From assembly GCA_005804885.1 (NCBI GenBank), contig SYOX01000208.1, positions 1 to 64,000 of the forward strand: DNA of 64,000 nucleotides. Reading direction: 5' to 3'. Source of the stretch: Pseudomonadota bacterium. GTDB taxonomy: Bacteria; Myxococcota_A; Bradymonadia; Bradymonadales; GCA-2716585. Below the pieces are notes generated by a model. The model did not search any database. It worked only from the letters and a program-made list of their open reading frames with translations, and was not told where the DNA came from. This document shows, piece by piece, positions 17,522-25,789 of the stretch; within the stretch, counting starts at the first letter, position 1; each line of letters opens with the position of its first letter. The translations under genes and the position numbers were made by a program.

Positions 17522-17606
17522 GGTCGCTCCGATCCTACGTCGCCGCTCAGGTCGACCCACCAACCAGGATCTCTCCCGGGCAGCGAACGAGCGCCGACCG
17601 GGGGAG

Positions 17607-17615
17607 AATATAACA
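17607..17615 (-). promoter_or_regulatory. Extended -10 promoter of the ArsR-type gene
   Basis: TGTTATATT on the minus strand matches an extended -10 (TGn plus TATATT), in an otherwise GC-rich stretch about 85 nt upstream of ATG 17521. No convincing -35 box stands at 17 nt. Confidence 0.4.
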
Positions 17616-17714
17616 CGAACCCTCGCCGCGCGATCCAGTCGTCAAAGATTCAGCGCGACCCGCCCCCCTGGCCCGATCAGAGCCCGCGTGAGCGCCCTCG
17701 CGACGGAGCGCGCC

Positions 17715-18017
17715 TCAAGCCTCGACCTTGACGAGCCGCCCGAAGATGGCCCCAGGCCCCACCCAGCCGTTGATGAGACCCCGGTTGTTGCCGATCTGGA
17801 AGCGCTGGCCCTGGATCGCCTTGATCAAGTGCAGATACTCCGCGCCCTTGACCTTGCAAAGCACGATGTCCCCGACGCAGAGCGCCTCGGGCTCCACGGG
17901 CGCGACGGTGCACAGCTGGCCCGACTCGATCTTCGGGGACATCGAGTGCCCCCGTGGCCTGAAGGACACCGTCCGACCCTCTCTGAGCTGCTCCATGTAG
18001 GCGCTGGCCCACCCCAT
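17715..18017 (-). CDS. Minimal S24/S26-type peptidase-like protein
   Basis: 100 residues. PRGHSMSPKIESGQL matches the catalytic Ser region of LexA/signal peptidase (S24/S26) folds, with Ser25 in the G-x-S-M-x-P pattern. VGDIVLCKV and the later YLHLIKAIQG supply the second strand and a candidate base, Lys66. The protein is only the catalytic core: there is no DNA-binding domain and no membrane anchor, so it is neither a full LexA nor a standard LepB. It lies 30 nt after the 2H phosphoesterase gene on the same strand. It may be a maturation protease or a nonproteolytic relative. Confidence 0.72.
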   Translation of the reverse strand: MGWASAYMEQLREGRTVSFRPRGHSMSPKIESGQLCTVAPVEPEALCVGDIVLCKVKGAEYLHLIKAIQGQRFQIGNNRGLINGWVGPGAIFGRLVKVEA

Positions 18018-18047
18018 ATCTTCCTCCTCCTCAAGCGCCCAGGCCGC

Positions 18048-18608
18048 TTAGGCGAGCCTAAGCGGGATCGCCTCGACGATCTTGAACTGGTTGTTTCGTC
18101 GGTCATCCGACCAGGTGTAGAGCGCCAGCCTGTCGAGCTGGATCGCGACGACGGGCGGCTCGGTGTTGCCGGCCCACGCCTCGCCGATCATCTGATCGGC
18201 CAGCGTGGGGCGCAGAGGCGGGCGCGCGACGGTGACGTGCGGCCGCGGCTCCTTGTAGCGATCCGGGGGGCAGGAGGCCGCCCGGAGGACCGCCGCGCCG
18301 CACCCCGTCAGCGCCTCGCAGACCGCCTCGCGGCCCTGGGCGATCGTCAGCGCAAAGGCCGAGGGCTGCTTCGGGTTGCCGAAGGGCATGATCGGGCCAA
18401 AGCTCACCTCGACCGGCGCGGGCGGGGACGCCACCGCCGCCGCCCAGCCACGACGGGCGCTGGCCTCGTCGACCCCGCTCATGAAGGCCACCGTCAAGTG
18501 CAGATCCTCGACGGCGAAGGTCCTCAGGCCCTCGGGGGTGCGCGCGATCAAAGCATCGAACCAGCCTCTCCCCTCGATGGGGTAGGCGACGAACCAGTTG
18601 GGTTTCAC
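18048..18608 (-). CDS. 2H phosphoesterase / RNA 2',3'-cyclic phosphodiesterase-like protein
   Basis: 186 residues. Two H-x-T motifs mark the 2H superfamily: HLTVAF (His37, Thr39) and HVTVARP (His124, Thr126), spaced as in 2'-5' RNA ligase/ThpR proteins. These enzymes open 2',3'-cyclic phosphates on RNA or act in RNA end metabolism. It sits in a same-strand run between the membrane protein gene (36-nt gap) and the S24/S26-like gene (30-nt gap), so the three may be cotranscribed. Confidence 0.82.
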   Translation of the reverse strand: MKPNWFVAYPIEGRGWFDALIARTPEGLRTFAVEDLHLTVAFMSGVDEASARRGWAAAVASPPAPVEVSFGPIMPFGNPKQPSAFALTIAQGREAVCEALTGCGAAVLRAASCPPDRYKEPRPHVTVARPPLRPTLADQMIGEAWAGNTEPPVVAIQLDRLALYTWSDDRRNNQFKIVEAIPLRLA

Positions 18609-18644
18609 GGTGTCTCCTTGATGATAGAACCAGTCGCGCGGGGT

Positions 18645-19979
18645 CTACTCGAAATCCCAGGGGATCCTGGCGCCGTGCAGCAGGGCGTGGCTCTGGAGCG
18701 CGGGCCACACCCACGCCTTGAGCGCGCCGGTCGACAGCCACGCCGTCGAACGGTCCAGCGCCGGGATCGACTGGAGCGCGGCCGTGTCCTTGGCGCTCAC
18801 CTGAAAGGCCACGCTCCGGACCGCGCCATCCTCGCCCTTCTGACGCACCTCGATCCCGACCGCAGGCGCGCGGGCGGTGGCCGAGCGCGTCAGCTCGACG
18901 TTGAAGGGGCGGCTCAGATCAACCCGCGCGCCGCCCTCGATCCCGAAGCTCGTGCCGTCGAGCACGAGCGCCTCGCGCGGATCCGAGGGCCTGCTCGCCC
19001 GACCGTAGGCGCTCATGCCCATCCACCACACGATCCCAAGAAGGGTCACGCACATCGGGATCAGGATGAAGAGGGTGGAGTTCTCGCCCACCATGATGAA
19101 GGTCGAGGTCATCAACATGTTCAGGAGCATCCCGACGACGATGACATCCTTGGCGAAGAAGCTGGCCAGCCAGGCCCAGGCCCGATCCAAGGGCCTGGGC
19201 TGCGCCACGAGGGGGTGCGAGGGCGTCAATATCGTGCTCTTGCGCCCCGTCGAGGCGGCCAGCGCGTTCGGATCGCGCGTCGCGCGCGTCAGGGTGGCCG
19301 AGGCCCCCGAGGGCGCCACGGCGAGCCGTGGGCCGTGGCCGGTGGCCAGGATCAGCTCACCGAACCAGCGCCCGACCTCGACGGGGACTTGATCGGCGGC
19401 CATCGCGCCGTGGTCTATCCGCCCTCGAAAGTGCAGCCCGCCCCTCCCGCTCAGATCCCGCGTCTGGAGGCCGCCGTCGGTGCTCGACCACGGGCCCGCC
19501 AAGGCCGCCGGGTTGTATCGGATGAGCCCGACGCCGGACCACTCGATCAGCGCCGTCAGCCGCGGACCCTTGCCGGCCTCGTCGACGTCCAGGCGGATCT
19601 GAAGCACCTCGTCGGGGCCGACCTCGACCCTCAACCCCCAGGCCGGATCGGCGCTCACGTCGGCCAGGTGCCGCACCTCGACCTGAGCGCCCGGCGCAAA
19701 CGCGGCGACGCGGGAGATGATGTGGTGCACGGTGTCCCAGCCCGTGTTGTACAGCGGCCTGCGGTTGCGGACGCTCTGAGGCTGGCGGTGCTTGAGCAGC
19801 CACGGGATCGTCAGCGCCAGGACGGACGAGATGCACGAGTAGCCTGCGCCGACCCACAAGGCGCCTTTGAACAAGGCCGTCAGGGGCGAATCCGTATTGT
19901 CCCACAGGTCGCGCCGGGCGGTGCGGGCCACCAGCGTCAAGGCGTCCGAGGTGTGGATGTGTTTCAAGCCGCTCTGCAT
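18645..19979 (-). CDS. Hypothetical membrane protein
   Basis: 444 residues with one hydrophobic segment near residues 36-60 (ALFKGALWVGAGYSCISSVLALTIPWLL) and two more near 275-330 (DVIVVGMLLNMLMTSTFIMV, LFILIPMCVTLLGIVWWMGM). Between them is a soluble region of about 200 residues, and the C-terminal third is also soluble and beta-like. No catalytic motif is recognised. It may be cotranscribed with the 2H phosphoesterase. A role in the inner membrane is all that can be inferred. Confidence 0.7.
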   Translation of the reverse strand: MQSGLKHIHTSDALTLVARTARRDLWDNTDSPLTALFKGALWVGAGYSCISSVLALTIPWLLKHRQPQSVRNRRPLYNTGWDTVHHIISRVAAFAPGAQVEVRHLADVSADPAWGLRVEVGPDEVLQIRLDVDEAGKGPRLTALIEWSGVGLIRYNPAALAGPWSSTDGGLQTRDLSGRGGLHFRGRIDHGAMAADQVPVEVGRWFGELILATGHGPRLAVAPSGASATLTRATRDPNALAASTGRKSTILTPSHPLVAQPRPLDRAWAWLASFFAKDVIVVGMLLNMLMTSTFIMVGENSTLFILIPMCVTLLGIVWWMGMSAYGRASRPSDPREALVLDGTSFGIEGGARVDLSRPFNVELTRSATARAPAVGIEVRQKGEDGAVRSVAFQVSAKDTAALQSIPALDRSTAWLSTGALKAWVWPALQSHALLHGARIPWDFE

Positions 19980-20075
19980 GTGTTTGTTCTTATTGAAGAT
20001 TGGCCCGCGTTCGGAGGATCGTGGTCGACCGGGTCCAGGCGCAGCCCGCCCAATGTGAACATCCTCCCGCCGAAA

Positions 20076-21809
20076 TCAACGCCCGCCCAGGGTGCGGAAG
20101 GCCGCCAGGACCCTCCACAGCCCCGCCGGCCGCGTCAGATCGACCGCGGACTTTTCCTGCCCTCCGCCCCAGGGATCGCTTGAGCCCAGCATCCACCGCG
20201 CGGCGCGCGGATCGCCGTCGAAGTCCAGCGCGCGCAGCCGCCCGAGGCAGCCGCGATCCAGCGGCGCGCCCGGCTCCCGCAGGAAGGCCGAGATCAGCTC
20301 CAGTCCGCAAGAGCCGCCCCCCTCGGTCGGGGCCTGGAAAATCGCGGCGTGACCGCCGCCGTCGATCTCGATGAAGGTCTGGCCGGGGGCGCTGAAGGCC
20401 TCGGCGGCGGGCGCCGCGATGGACAGCGGCGTCTGGGGATCGAGGTTCCCGTTGAGCATCAGCATGGGGACCTGGACGCTGGCCCAGGCGCCGGCCAGCG
20501 CATCGGGGGCGTAGCGCGGCCAGCGCTCCCGGAGCGCGATCAGATCGAGGGTGGCGTCCGGCGAGATCAGCGCCTCATGGCTGCGGCGCGCCAGCTCCTC
20601 CGGCGAGGGGGAGGGGTCGGCCCACATCTCGGAGAGGCCGATGTGGTGGTTGAGGACGGGGGAGAAGAGCGAGGGCTCGCTGAAGGGCGGGCGGCCCAGG
20701 CCGAAGACCCGCGCCAGCTGGGACAGCGCCGCCACGTCGGCCTCCGAGCACCGATCCAGGCGCAGCGCGATGGCCGGGATGAGGGCGCGCAGCTCCCAGT
20801 CCGTCAGCAGGGCCGCCAGCACCCGCCGCGCCGTGCGCCGATCCAGGCCCAGCGCCACGGCGCCTGGGCACAGCCCAGCGTCCAGGCCGTCGAGCGCCCG
20901 CGCCAGCGTGGCCTCGGGCTCGTCCTCGAAGCGACCTCGGCAGCGCGGATCGTCGGCGCAGCGGGCCAGCAGCGCGCGGCCTGTCTCGTCAAAGCCCTCG
21001 TCGTAGGTGGTCAGATCGCACAACCCCGGCAGGCAGATCGAGTCGAGGACGAGCGCGGCGGGCTGCTCGGGGAAGAGCTGCGCGTGGCGGTGCGCCCACC
21101 AGGTCCCGTAGGAGAGCCCCAGGACGATGACCGGCAAGCCCCGCCGCTGCGAGGTCGCCGCGATCAGCGCCCCGAGGTCCATGGCCGCCGCCGTCGCCGT
21201 GAACTGCCCCAGCCCCGCGCCGTGATCCTCGCTCAGCCTGTCGAGGCAGGCGGGCCACTCCTCGTCGGTGATCTCCGAGCTGCCCGGCCCCGTCGACCGC
21301 TCCTGCGCCGGGCAGCTCAGGCGCCCCGAGCGACCCGCGCCGCGGTGGTCCGGCAGGTAGAACTCCAGACCCTCGTCGCGCTCGCCCAGCAGCCGCGCGA
21401 CCTCCTCCATCGCGTCGCCGGCGCCCCCTGGCCCGCCGCTCAGGAGCCAGACCGAGGCCCTGGGCTCGCCCTGCGCGGGGACGCGCTTGAGGAAGACGTC
21501 GAGCTGCGGCCCGTCGACGGCGCCCCAATCCAGCGGCAGCGCGACGTCCGCGCACTCCACGTCCTGGCCGCCACCGCCCGTGGAGAAGGGGCAGCGCCTC
21601 CAGGCGATCGTCGGCGTCGGGTCCGGGTCGAAGGGCGCGACATCGGTGTCATGGCCCTCGGGGAGGTCTGGCGCCTCGGCGACGTCCGACCCCGCGCCCG
21701 CGTCGAGGCCCGGATCGACCCCGTGCGCGCCCGTGTCGAGCGCCGCCGATCCCGTGCAGCCGGCCACCAGCGCGATCCCGAGCGCCAGCGCTCCAGGCGA
21801 AACCCTCAT
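20076..21809 (-). CDS. Secreted TAP-like alpha/beta hydrolase lipoprotein
   Basis: 577 residues with lipobox LVAGC (Cys18) and an Asp/Ala/Pro linker to about residue 65. An alpha/beta hydrolase domain follows: oxyanion loop LLSGGPGGAGDAM, DHRGAGRSG, nucleophile elbow GLSYG (Ser233), acid residue in MLNGNLDPQTP, and His in DGGGHAAIF. This order and spacing match the tripeptidyl aminopeptidase (TAP)/proline iminopeptidase-like family, whose C-terminal TAP-like domain holds the Asp and His. It is probably an envelope-anchored peptidase or esterase. The ribosome site GAGGGGGAGAGG lies just before ATG 21809. Confidence 0.85.
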   Translation of the reverse strand: MRVSPGALALGIALVAGCTGSAALDTGAHGVDPGLDAGAGSDVAEAPDLPEGHDTDVAPFDPDPTPTIAWRRCPFSTGGGGQDVECADVALPLDWGAVDGPQLDVFLKRVPAQGEPRASVWLLSGGPGGAGDAMEEVARLLGERDEGLEFYLPDHRGAGRSGRLSCPAQERSTGPGSSEITDEEWPACLDRLSEDHGAGLGQFTATAAAMDLGALIAATSQRRGLPVIVLGLSYGTWWAHRHAQLFPEQPAALVLDSICLPGLCDLTTYDEGFDETGRALLARCADDPRCRGRFEDEPEATLARALDGLDAGLCPGAVALGLDRRTARRVLAALLTDWELRALIPAIALRLDRCSEADVAALSQLARVFGLGRPPFSEPSLFSPVLNHHIGLSEMWADPSPSPEELARRSHEALISPDATLDLIALRERWPRYAPDALAGAWASVQVPMLMLNGNLDPQTPLSIAAPAAEAFSAPGQTFIEIDGGGHAAIFQAPTEGGGSCGLELISAFLREPGAPLDRGCLGRLRALDFDGDPRAARWMLGSSDPWGGGQEKSAVDLTRPAGLWRVLAAFRTLGGR

Positions 21810-21989
21810 GCTCTCCCTCTCCCCCTCGGCCGCGCGACGCGGGCTTGATCCTGAACCAGAAAGCAGAGATCGCGCCAGGCAAGACGGCCTCGATTTCTTG
21901 ATCCCGTCGGGGCCGGTGTCGACGAGTTTGATCCCGTGTTCATCGGGCTCCGTTGGGCATGGGTCTGAACGTTTTTCAGGTGTTTCTGG

Positions 21990-22018
21990 TTGACTGTGTG
22001 CGCGTTCAGTGTTAGGGT
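21990..22018 (+). promoter_or_regulatory. Candidate sigma70-type promoter
   Basis: TTGACT (21990-21995) and TAGGGT (22013-22018) are exactly 17 nt apart on the plus strand, in the gap between the TAP-like gene and oleD. No long gene follows on this strand; a 19-codon frame and a hairpin do. Confidence 0.4.
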
Positions 22019-22121
22019 GCGTGGCTGAGGGTGACGCCTGAATCCCTCAACAAATCAGGGCTCCTCAAGGGGGCCTGCGGGAGAGGCCGTGGCCTCGATT
22101 CGATGAGAGAGGGGGTGAGCC

Positions 22122-22181
22122 ATGACAGGGCAGAGTTCAACACCGAGCGTCAAGATTCAGCACCCCATCGAGGTGAAGTAG
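22122..22181 (+). CDS. Possible 19-residue peptide
   Basis: ATG 22122 opens a 19-codon frame (MTGQSSTPSVKIQHPIEVK) ending TAG at 22181, preceded by the purine-rich GAGAGAGGGGGTGAGCC. It lies about 100 nt after a promoter-like element and 24 nt before a GC-rich hairpin, and its strand is opposite to oleD. The lower GC use within it differs from its surroundings. It may be a leader, a small peptide, or part of an RNA without translation; there is no homologue that I recognise. Confidence 0.22.
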   Translation: MTGQSSTPSVKIQHPIEVK

Positions 22182-22205
22182 CTGTGCCTCGGCGCAGACG
22201 GAGAG

Positions 22206-22226
22206 GCGCCCCTGGGCTTGGGGCGC
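22206..22226. terminator. GC-rich hairpin downstream of oleD
   Basis: GCGCCCC and GGGGCGC form a perfect 7-bp stem around a 7-nt loop, 13 nt beyond the oleD stop. No T-run follows on either strand, so it is at best a weak intrinsic terminator for oleD or for a plus-strand short transcript. Confidence 0.35.
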
Positions 22227-22239
22227 AGGGCTTGAGGGA

Positions 22240-23235
22240 TCAAGAGGGGTTGGACTGGAACCAGGTCTTGAGGCGGGCGAGCCCCTCGTCGATGGAGACG
22301 GCGGGGGTGAAGCCCAGGTCGCGGCGGGCGGCGCTGACGTCGTACCAGTGGGCGGTGGAGAGCTGGCTGGCGACGAAGCGCGTCATGGGGGGCTCGGACT
22401 TGACGCGAAAGAGGGTCCAGATGCCCTCCATGACGGCCCCGGCGGCGTAGGCGACCTTCGGGGAGACGGTCCGGGTGACGAGGGGCGCGCCGGCGGCGGC
22501 CAGGATGCGGTTGACCAGATCCCAGGTGGGGACGGGCTCCCCCTGGGTGATGAAGTAGGCGCGGCCGGCGCAGGCGGCCTCGGGGCCGAGGCGCTGGCAG
22601 GCCAGCAGGTGCGCGTCGACGGCGTTGTCGATGTAGATCGAGTCGACGAGCTTGGGCTCGGCCCCGATGCGGCGCAGGCGGCCTGATCTGGCGCGATCGA
22701 TGATCCTCGGGATGAGCTGGGTGTCCTCCGGACCCCAGATGAGGTGGGGGCGCAGCGCCACCGTGCTCAAGCGGGCGCTGTTGGCGGCCAGGACCATCTT
22801 CTCGGCGGCGGCCTTGGTCGCCGGGTAGTGCGTCTCGTAGTGATCGGCGTAGGGCGCCGACTCGTCGACGCCCTCCACGTCGCCTCCGCCGTGAATTACG
22901 CTCGGAGTGCTGGTGTAGATGAGCCGGGGGACGCCGGCCTCCAGGCAGGCCTCGATGAGCCGCTGCGTCGCGAGCACATTGCTCCTGTGGTACTCCTCGA
23001 AGGCGCCCCAGACCCCCGCCTTGGCCGCGACGTGGAAGACCGCGTCGCAGCCCTCGACGGCGCGCGTCGCGACGCCAGGGTCGGCCAGGTCGCCCTGGAG
23101 CGTCTCGGCGCCCAGGGCGCGCAGCTCCGGGTAGTCTCCGCGCGCGATCGACCGCACCGCGTGCCCCTCGGCCAGCAGCCGCTTGAGGATCGCCTTGCCC
23201 AGAAAGCCGCCCCCTCCCGTGACCAGCGCCCTCAT
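22240..23235 (-). CDS. oleD: 2-alkyl-3-oxoalkanoate reductase OleD
   Basis: 331 residues, an extended short-chain dehydrogenase. The NAD(P) loop is VTGGGGFLG (5-13) and the catalytic YxxxK is Tyr137/Lys141 (YPATK). OleD reduces the 2-alkyl-3-ketoacid made by OleA to the beta-hydroxy acid. Its start overlaps the oleC stop by 4 nt (ATGA), and the order A-B-C-D is conserved with known hydrocarbon gene clusters, which is what separates it from other epimerase-like proteins. It acts in the cytosol, in the OleBCD assembly. Confidence 0.92.
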   Translation of the reverse strand: MRALVTGGGGFLGKAILKRLLAEGHAVRSIARGDYPELRALGAETLQGDLADPGVATRAVEGCDAVFHVAAKAGVWGAFEEYHRSNVLATQRLIEACLEAGVPRLIYTSTPSVIHGGGDVEGVDESAPYADHYETHYPATKAAAEKMVLAANSARLSTVALRPHLIWGPEDTQLIPRIIDRARSGRLRRIGAEPKLVDSIYIDNAVDAHLLACQRLGPEAACAGRAYFITQGEPVPTWDLVNRILAAAGAPLVTRTVSPKVAYAAGAVMEGIWTLFRVKSEPPMTRFVASQLSTAHWYDVSAARRDLGFTPAVSIDEGLARLKTWFQSNPS

Positions 23236-24884
23236 GAGATCTCCTTGCGCGCCCAGACCGTCAACTCCTCGTGCCTTATCTTGGCGTTGTGCCGGATGTC
23301 GACGGGGAAGCCCTTGGGGTAGAAGAGGACGTGATCGATGCCGCGCGTCCGCTCAAAGCGCGCCCCAAGCTCAAGAAGCCCCCTCTTGATCTCCTCCCGG
23401 TCCTTGCCCCTGGACTCGGCCTCGACCTCGACGCAGATCACGGCGCGCTCCTGGCCGCCGACCTTCGCGCCGACCAGCGCCGTGCGGAAGACGTCCGGGT
23501 GCTCGTTGAAGATCGCCTCGCAAGGGACGGTGAACCAGACCTTGTCCGGGGTGATGACCCGCTGGGACTTGCGCCCGCACATCCAAAGCCGCCCCTCGTC
23601 GTCGAGGTAGCCCAGGTCGCCCATCCGGTGCCAGATCTCCTTGCCCTCGGGGATCTTGGCCAGCGCCGTGTTCACGGGATCGTTGTAGTAGGCGCGCGTC
23701 ACCTGGGGCCCCTTGACCGCGAACTCGCCGATCTCAAAGGGGGCCACCCTCAGGGACTCGTCCCAGGCCTCGATGGGGCCGTCGGAGATGGGGATGACGG
23801 CGACCTCGATCCCGGCGGCGGGCTTCCCGACGCACACGCCCGCGCCAGCGCGGGTCTTCTCCCAGGTCTCGCCGAGGATCGTGGCGCTGTCGATGACGGC
23901 GACGGGCAGCGACTCAGTGGCCCCATAAGGGGGGAAGATCAGGGCGCCCTCGGGCAGCATCGCGGCGAAGCGCTCCATGACAGGGGCGGCCAGCGGCGCC
24001 CCGGCCGAGATCACCCGCTTGAGGGTGGGCAGCTTGATCTTGTGCGCCGCGCCGTAGCGCCCGACCGTGTTGAGCAGCGCTGGCGAGCCGAACATCGTCG
24101 TGACGCCAAAGTCCTCGATGGCCTCGATGATCTTGCGGGGATCGACCTGGGCGGGCCGGGTGGCGTCCATGTCGGGGATGACCGTGGTCATGCCCAGCGC
24201 CGGATCGAAGAGGGCAAAAAGCGGAAAGGTGGGCAGGTCGATGTCGCCAGGCTGGATCTGGAACATCTCGCGCAGCGCCTCGACCTGGGCCGCGAAGTTG
24301 CCGTGGGTGTAGACGGCGCCCTTGGGCGGGCCGGTGCTTCCGGAGGTGTACAAGATCGCGGCGATCTCGTCGGCGCGGGTGTCGGCCATCTCGAAGGGGG
24401 CCTCGTCCTCGCGGGCGATGGCGTCGAGTCTGTGCCCACCCCACAAGAGCCTGGGGCCGACGGTGACCAGCGTCTTGAGGGTGGCGCGGCCCCAGCCGAA
24501 GGCGACGCGGGCGGCGTGGGCGGCCGGGATGCCGATGAAGGCTTCGGGCTCGGTCCGCGCCAGGCAGGCCTTCAGGTTCTTGAGGCCGAGGCCAGGGTCG
24601 ACCATGACCAGCACCGCGCCGACCTTGAACATGGCAAAGACCAGCGCGAAGAGCTCCAGGCTGGGCTTGACCATCAGGACGGCGCGCGTCCCGCGGCCGA
24701 TCCCGACGTCGACGAGGCCGCGGGCGATGGCGTCGCTGCGGCGGTCGAGCTGCCGGTAGGTGTAGTGGCTGTAGAGGACCTGCCCCTGGGGGCTGCGGCC
24801 TGCTGGGAAGTAGAGCGCCGGGGTGTAGGGCTGGCGGGCGGCCTGCATGGGCAGGTAGGCGGCGATGTTGACGCGCTCGGACAT
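23232..24884 (-). CDS. oleC: Olefin beta-lactone synthetase OleC (AMP-forming ligase superfamily)
   Basis: 550 residues of the acyl-adenylate family. The ATP motif [14 protein letters not shown] is near residue 175, and [12 protein letters not shown], then [24 protein letters not shown], give the adenylation and hinge motifs. OleC converts the beta-hydroxy acid to a cis beta-lactone using ATP. The C-terminal subdomain ends [18 protein letters not shown], typical of OleC. The stop overlaps the oleD ATG; its own ATG shares one base with the oleB stop. Confidence 0.92.
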   Translation of the reverse strand: MSERVNIAAYLPMQAARQPYTPALYFPAGRSPQGQVLYSHYTYRQLDRRSDAIARGLVDVGIGRGTRAVLMVKPSLELFALVFAMFKVGAVLVMVDPGLGLKNLKACLARTEPEAFIGIPAAHAARVAFGWGRATLKTLVTVGPRLLWGGHRLDAIAREDEAPFEMADTRADEIAAILYTSGSTGPPKGAVYTHGNFAAQVEALREMFQIQPGDIDLPTFPLFALFDPALGMTTVIPDMDATRPAQVDPRKIIEAIEDFGVTTMFGSPALLNTVGRYGAAHKIKLPTLKRVISAGAPLAAPVMERFAAMLPEGALIFPPYGATESLPVAVIDSATILGETWEKTRAGAGVCVGKPAAGIEVAVIPISDGPIEAWDESLRVAPFEIGEFAVKGPQVTRAYYNDPVNTALAKIPEGKEIWHRMGDLGYLDDEGRLWMCGRKSQRVITPDKVWFTVPCEAIFNEHPDVFRTALVGAKVGGQERAVICVEVEAESRGKDREEIKRGLLELGARFERTRGIDHVLFYPKGFPVDIRHNAKIRHEELTVWARKEIS

Positions 24885-25789
24885 CAGCCTGGCTCCGGGA
24901 GCGGGTGGCGGTCCAGGAAGCCCTGGACCTGGGCGATGATCTCCGCCGAGGCGTCTTCCAGGACGTAATGGCCGCAGTCGGGGTACTCGTGGACCTCGGC
25001 CGAGGGCAGCAGCTCGCGCCAGCGAGCCAGGAAGTGGTGGTCGAAGACGAAGTCCTCGCCCCCCCAGCAGATCAGCGCCGGGCGGTCGTCGAAGGACGGC
25101 AGCGTCGCCTCGGTCTGGCTGACGATGTCATAGCCAGGGTCCGAGGGGCCGAGCGGGATGTCCTGCACGAAGCGCAAGGTCGCGATCCGGTTGTCGAAGG
25201 TGTCGTAGGGCGCCGTGTAGGCGGCCCGGACCTCGGGGCTCAAGGGCGCGCGGCGCACGCAAACCCGCGCAGCCACTGCGCTGAATGCGTTGAAGCGCCG
25301 CACGAGGAAGGCGCCGATCTTCATGTCTCGCGCGGCCCGCAGCTGCCAGTGGAAGCGCCGGGTCGAGGGCAGGTGGAAGGCGGCCGTGTTGAGGATGATC
25401 AGGCGCGCGATCCGCTCGGGCCTGCGGGCCGCCATCGCCATGCCGATCATCCCCCCCCAGTCGTGCACCACCAGCGTCAGCCTCTCCTCGATGCCCAGGT
25501 GGTCGACGAGCGCCTCAAGGTCGTCGACCCGCTGGCCGAGCGTGTAGCTGTACCTGTCGTCGCCGGGCTTGTCGGACAGGCCGCAGCCGATGTGATCCGG
25601 GGCGATGCAGCGCGCGCGGCCCCTGAGCGACTTGATCAGCTCGCGGTAGTAGAAGGACCAGGTCGGGTTGCCGTGGACCATCAGGACGGGGTCGCCGGCG
25701 CCCTCGTCGACGTAATGATACTTCAGGCCGCCCAGGTCGAGGTGGTGGCTCTCGAAGGGGTAGAGATCCCTGGACACGATCAAGCTCAC
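24884..25789 (-). CDS. oleB: cis-olefin beta-lactone decarboxylase OleB (haloalkane dehalogenase superfamily)
   Basis: 301 residues from GTG 25789, which overlaps the oleA stop by 4 nt (GTGA). A longer frame reaches 26071 but that part is inside oleA and low in information. Alpha/beta hydrolase residues: Asn41 in HGNPTWS, nucleophile Asp110 in VVHDWGG, acid residue in GGEDFVF (245-246) and His274 in DCGHYVLED. The Asp nucleophile in HDWGG is the mark of haloalkane dehalogenase relatives, including OleB, which decarboxylates beta-lactones to alkenes. It is separate from OleC here, whereas some lineages fuse the two. Confidence 0.92.
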   Translation of the reverse strand: MSLIVSRDLYPFESHHLDLGGLKYHYVDEGAGDPVLMVHGNPTWSFYYRELIKSLRGRARCIAPDHIGCGLSDKPGDDRYSYTLGQRVDDLEALVDHLGIEERLTLVVHDWGGMIGMAMAARRPERIARLIILNTAAFHLPSTRRFHWQLRAARDMKIGAFLVRRFNAFSAVAARVCVRRAPLSPEVRAAYTAPYDTFDNRIATLRFVQDIPLGPSDPGYDIVSQTEATLPSFDDRPALICWGGEDFVFDHHFLARWRELLPSAEVHEYPDCGHYVLEDASAEIIAQVQGFLDRHPLPEPG

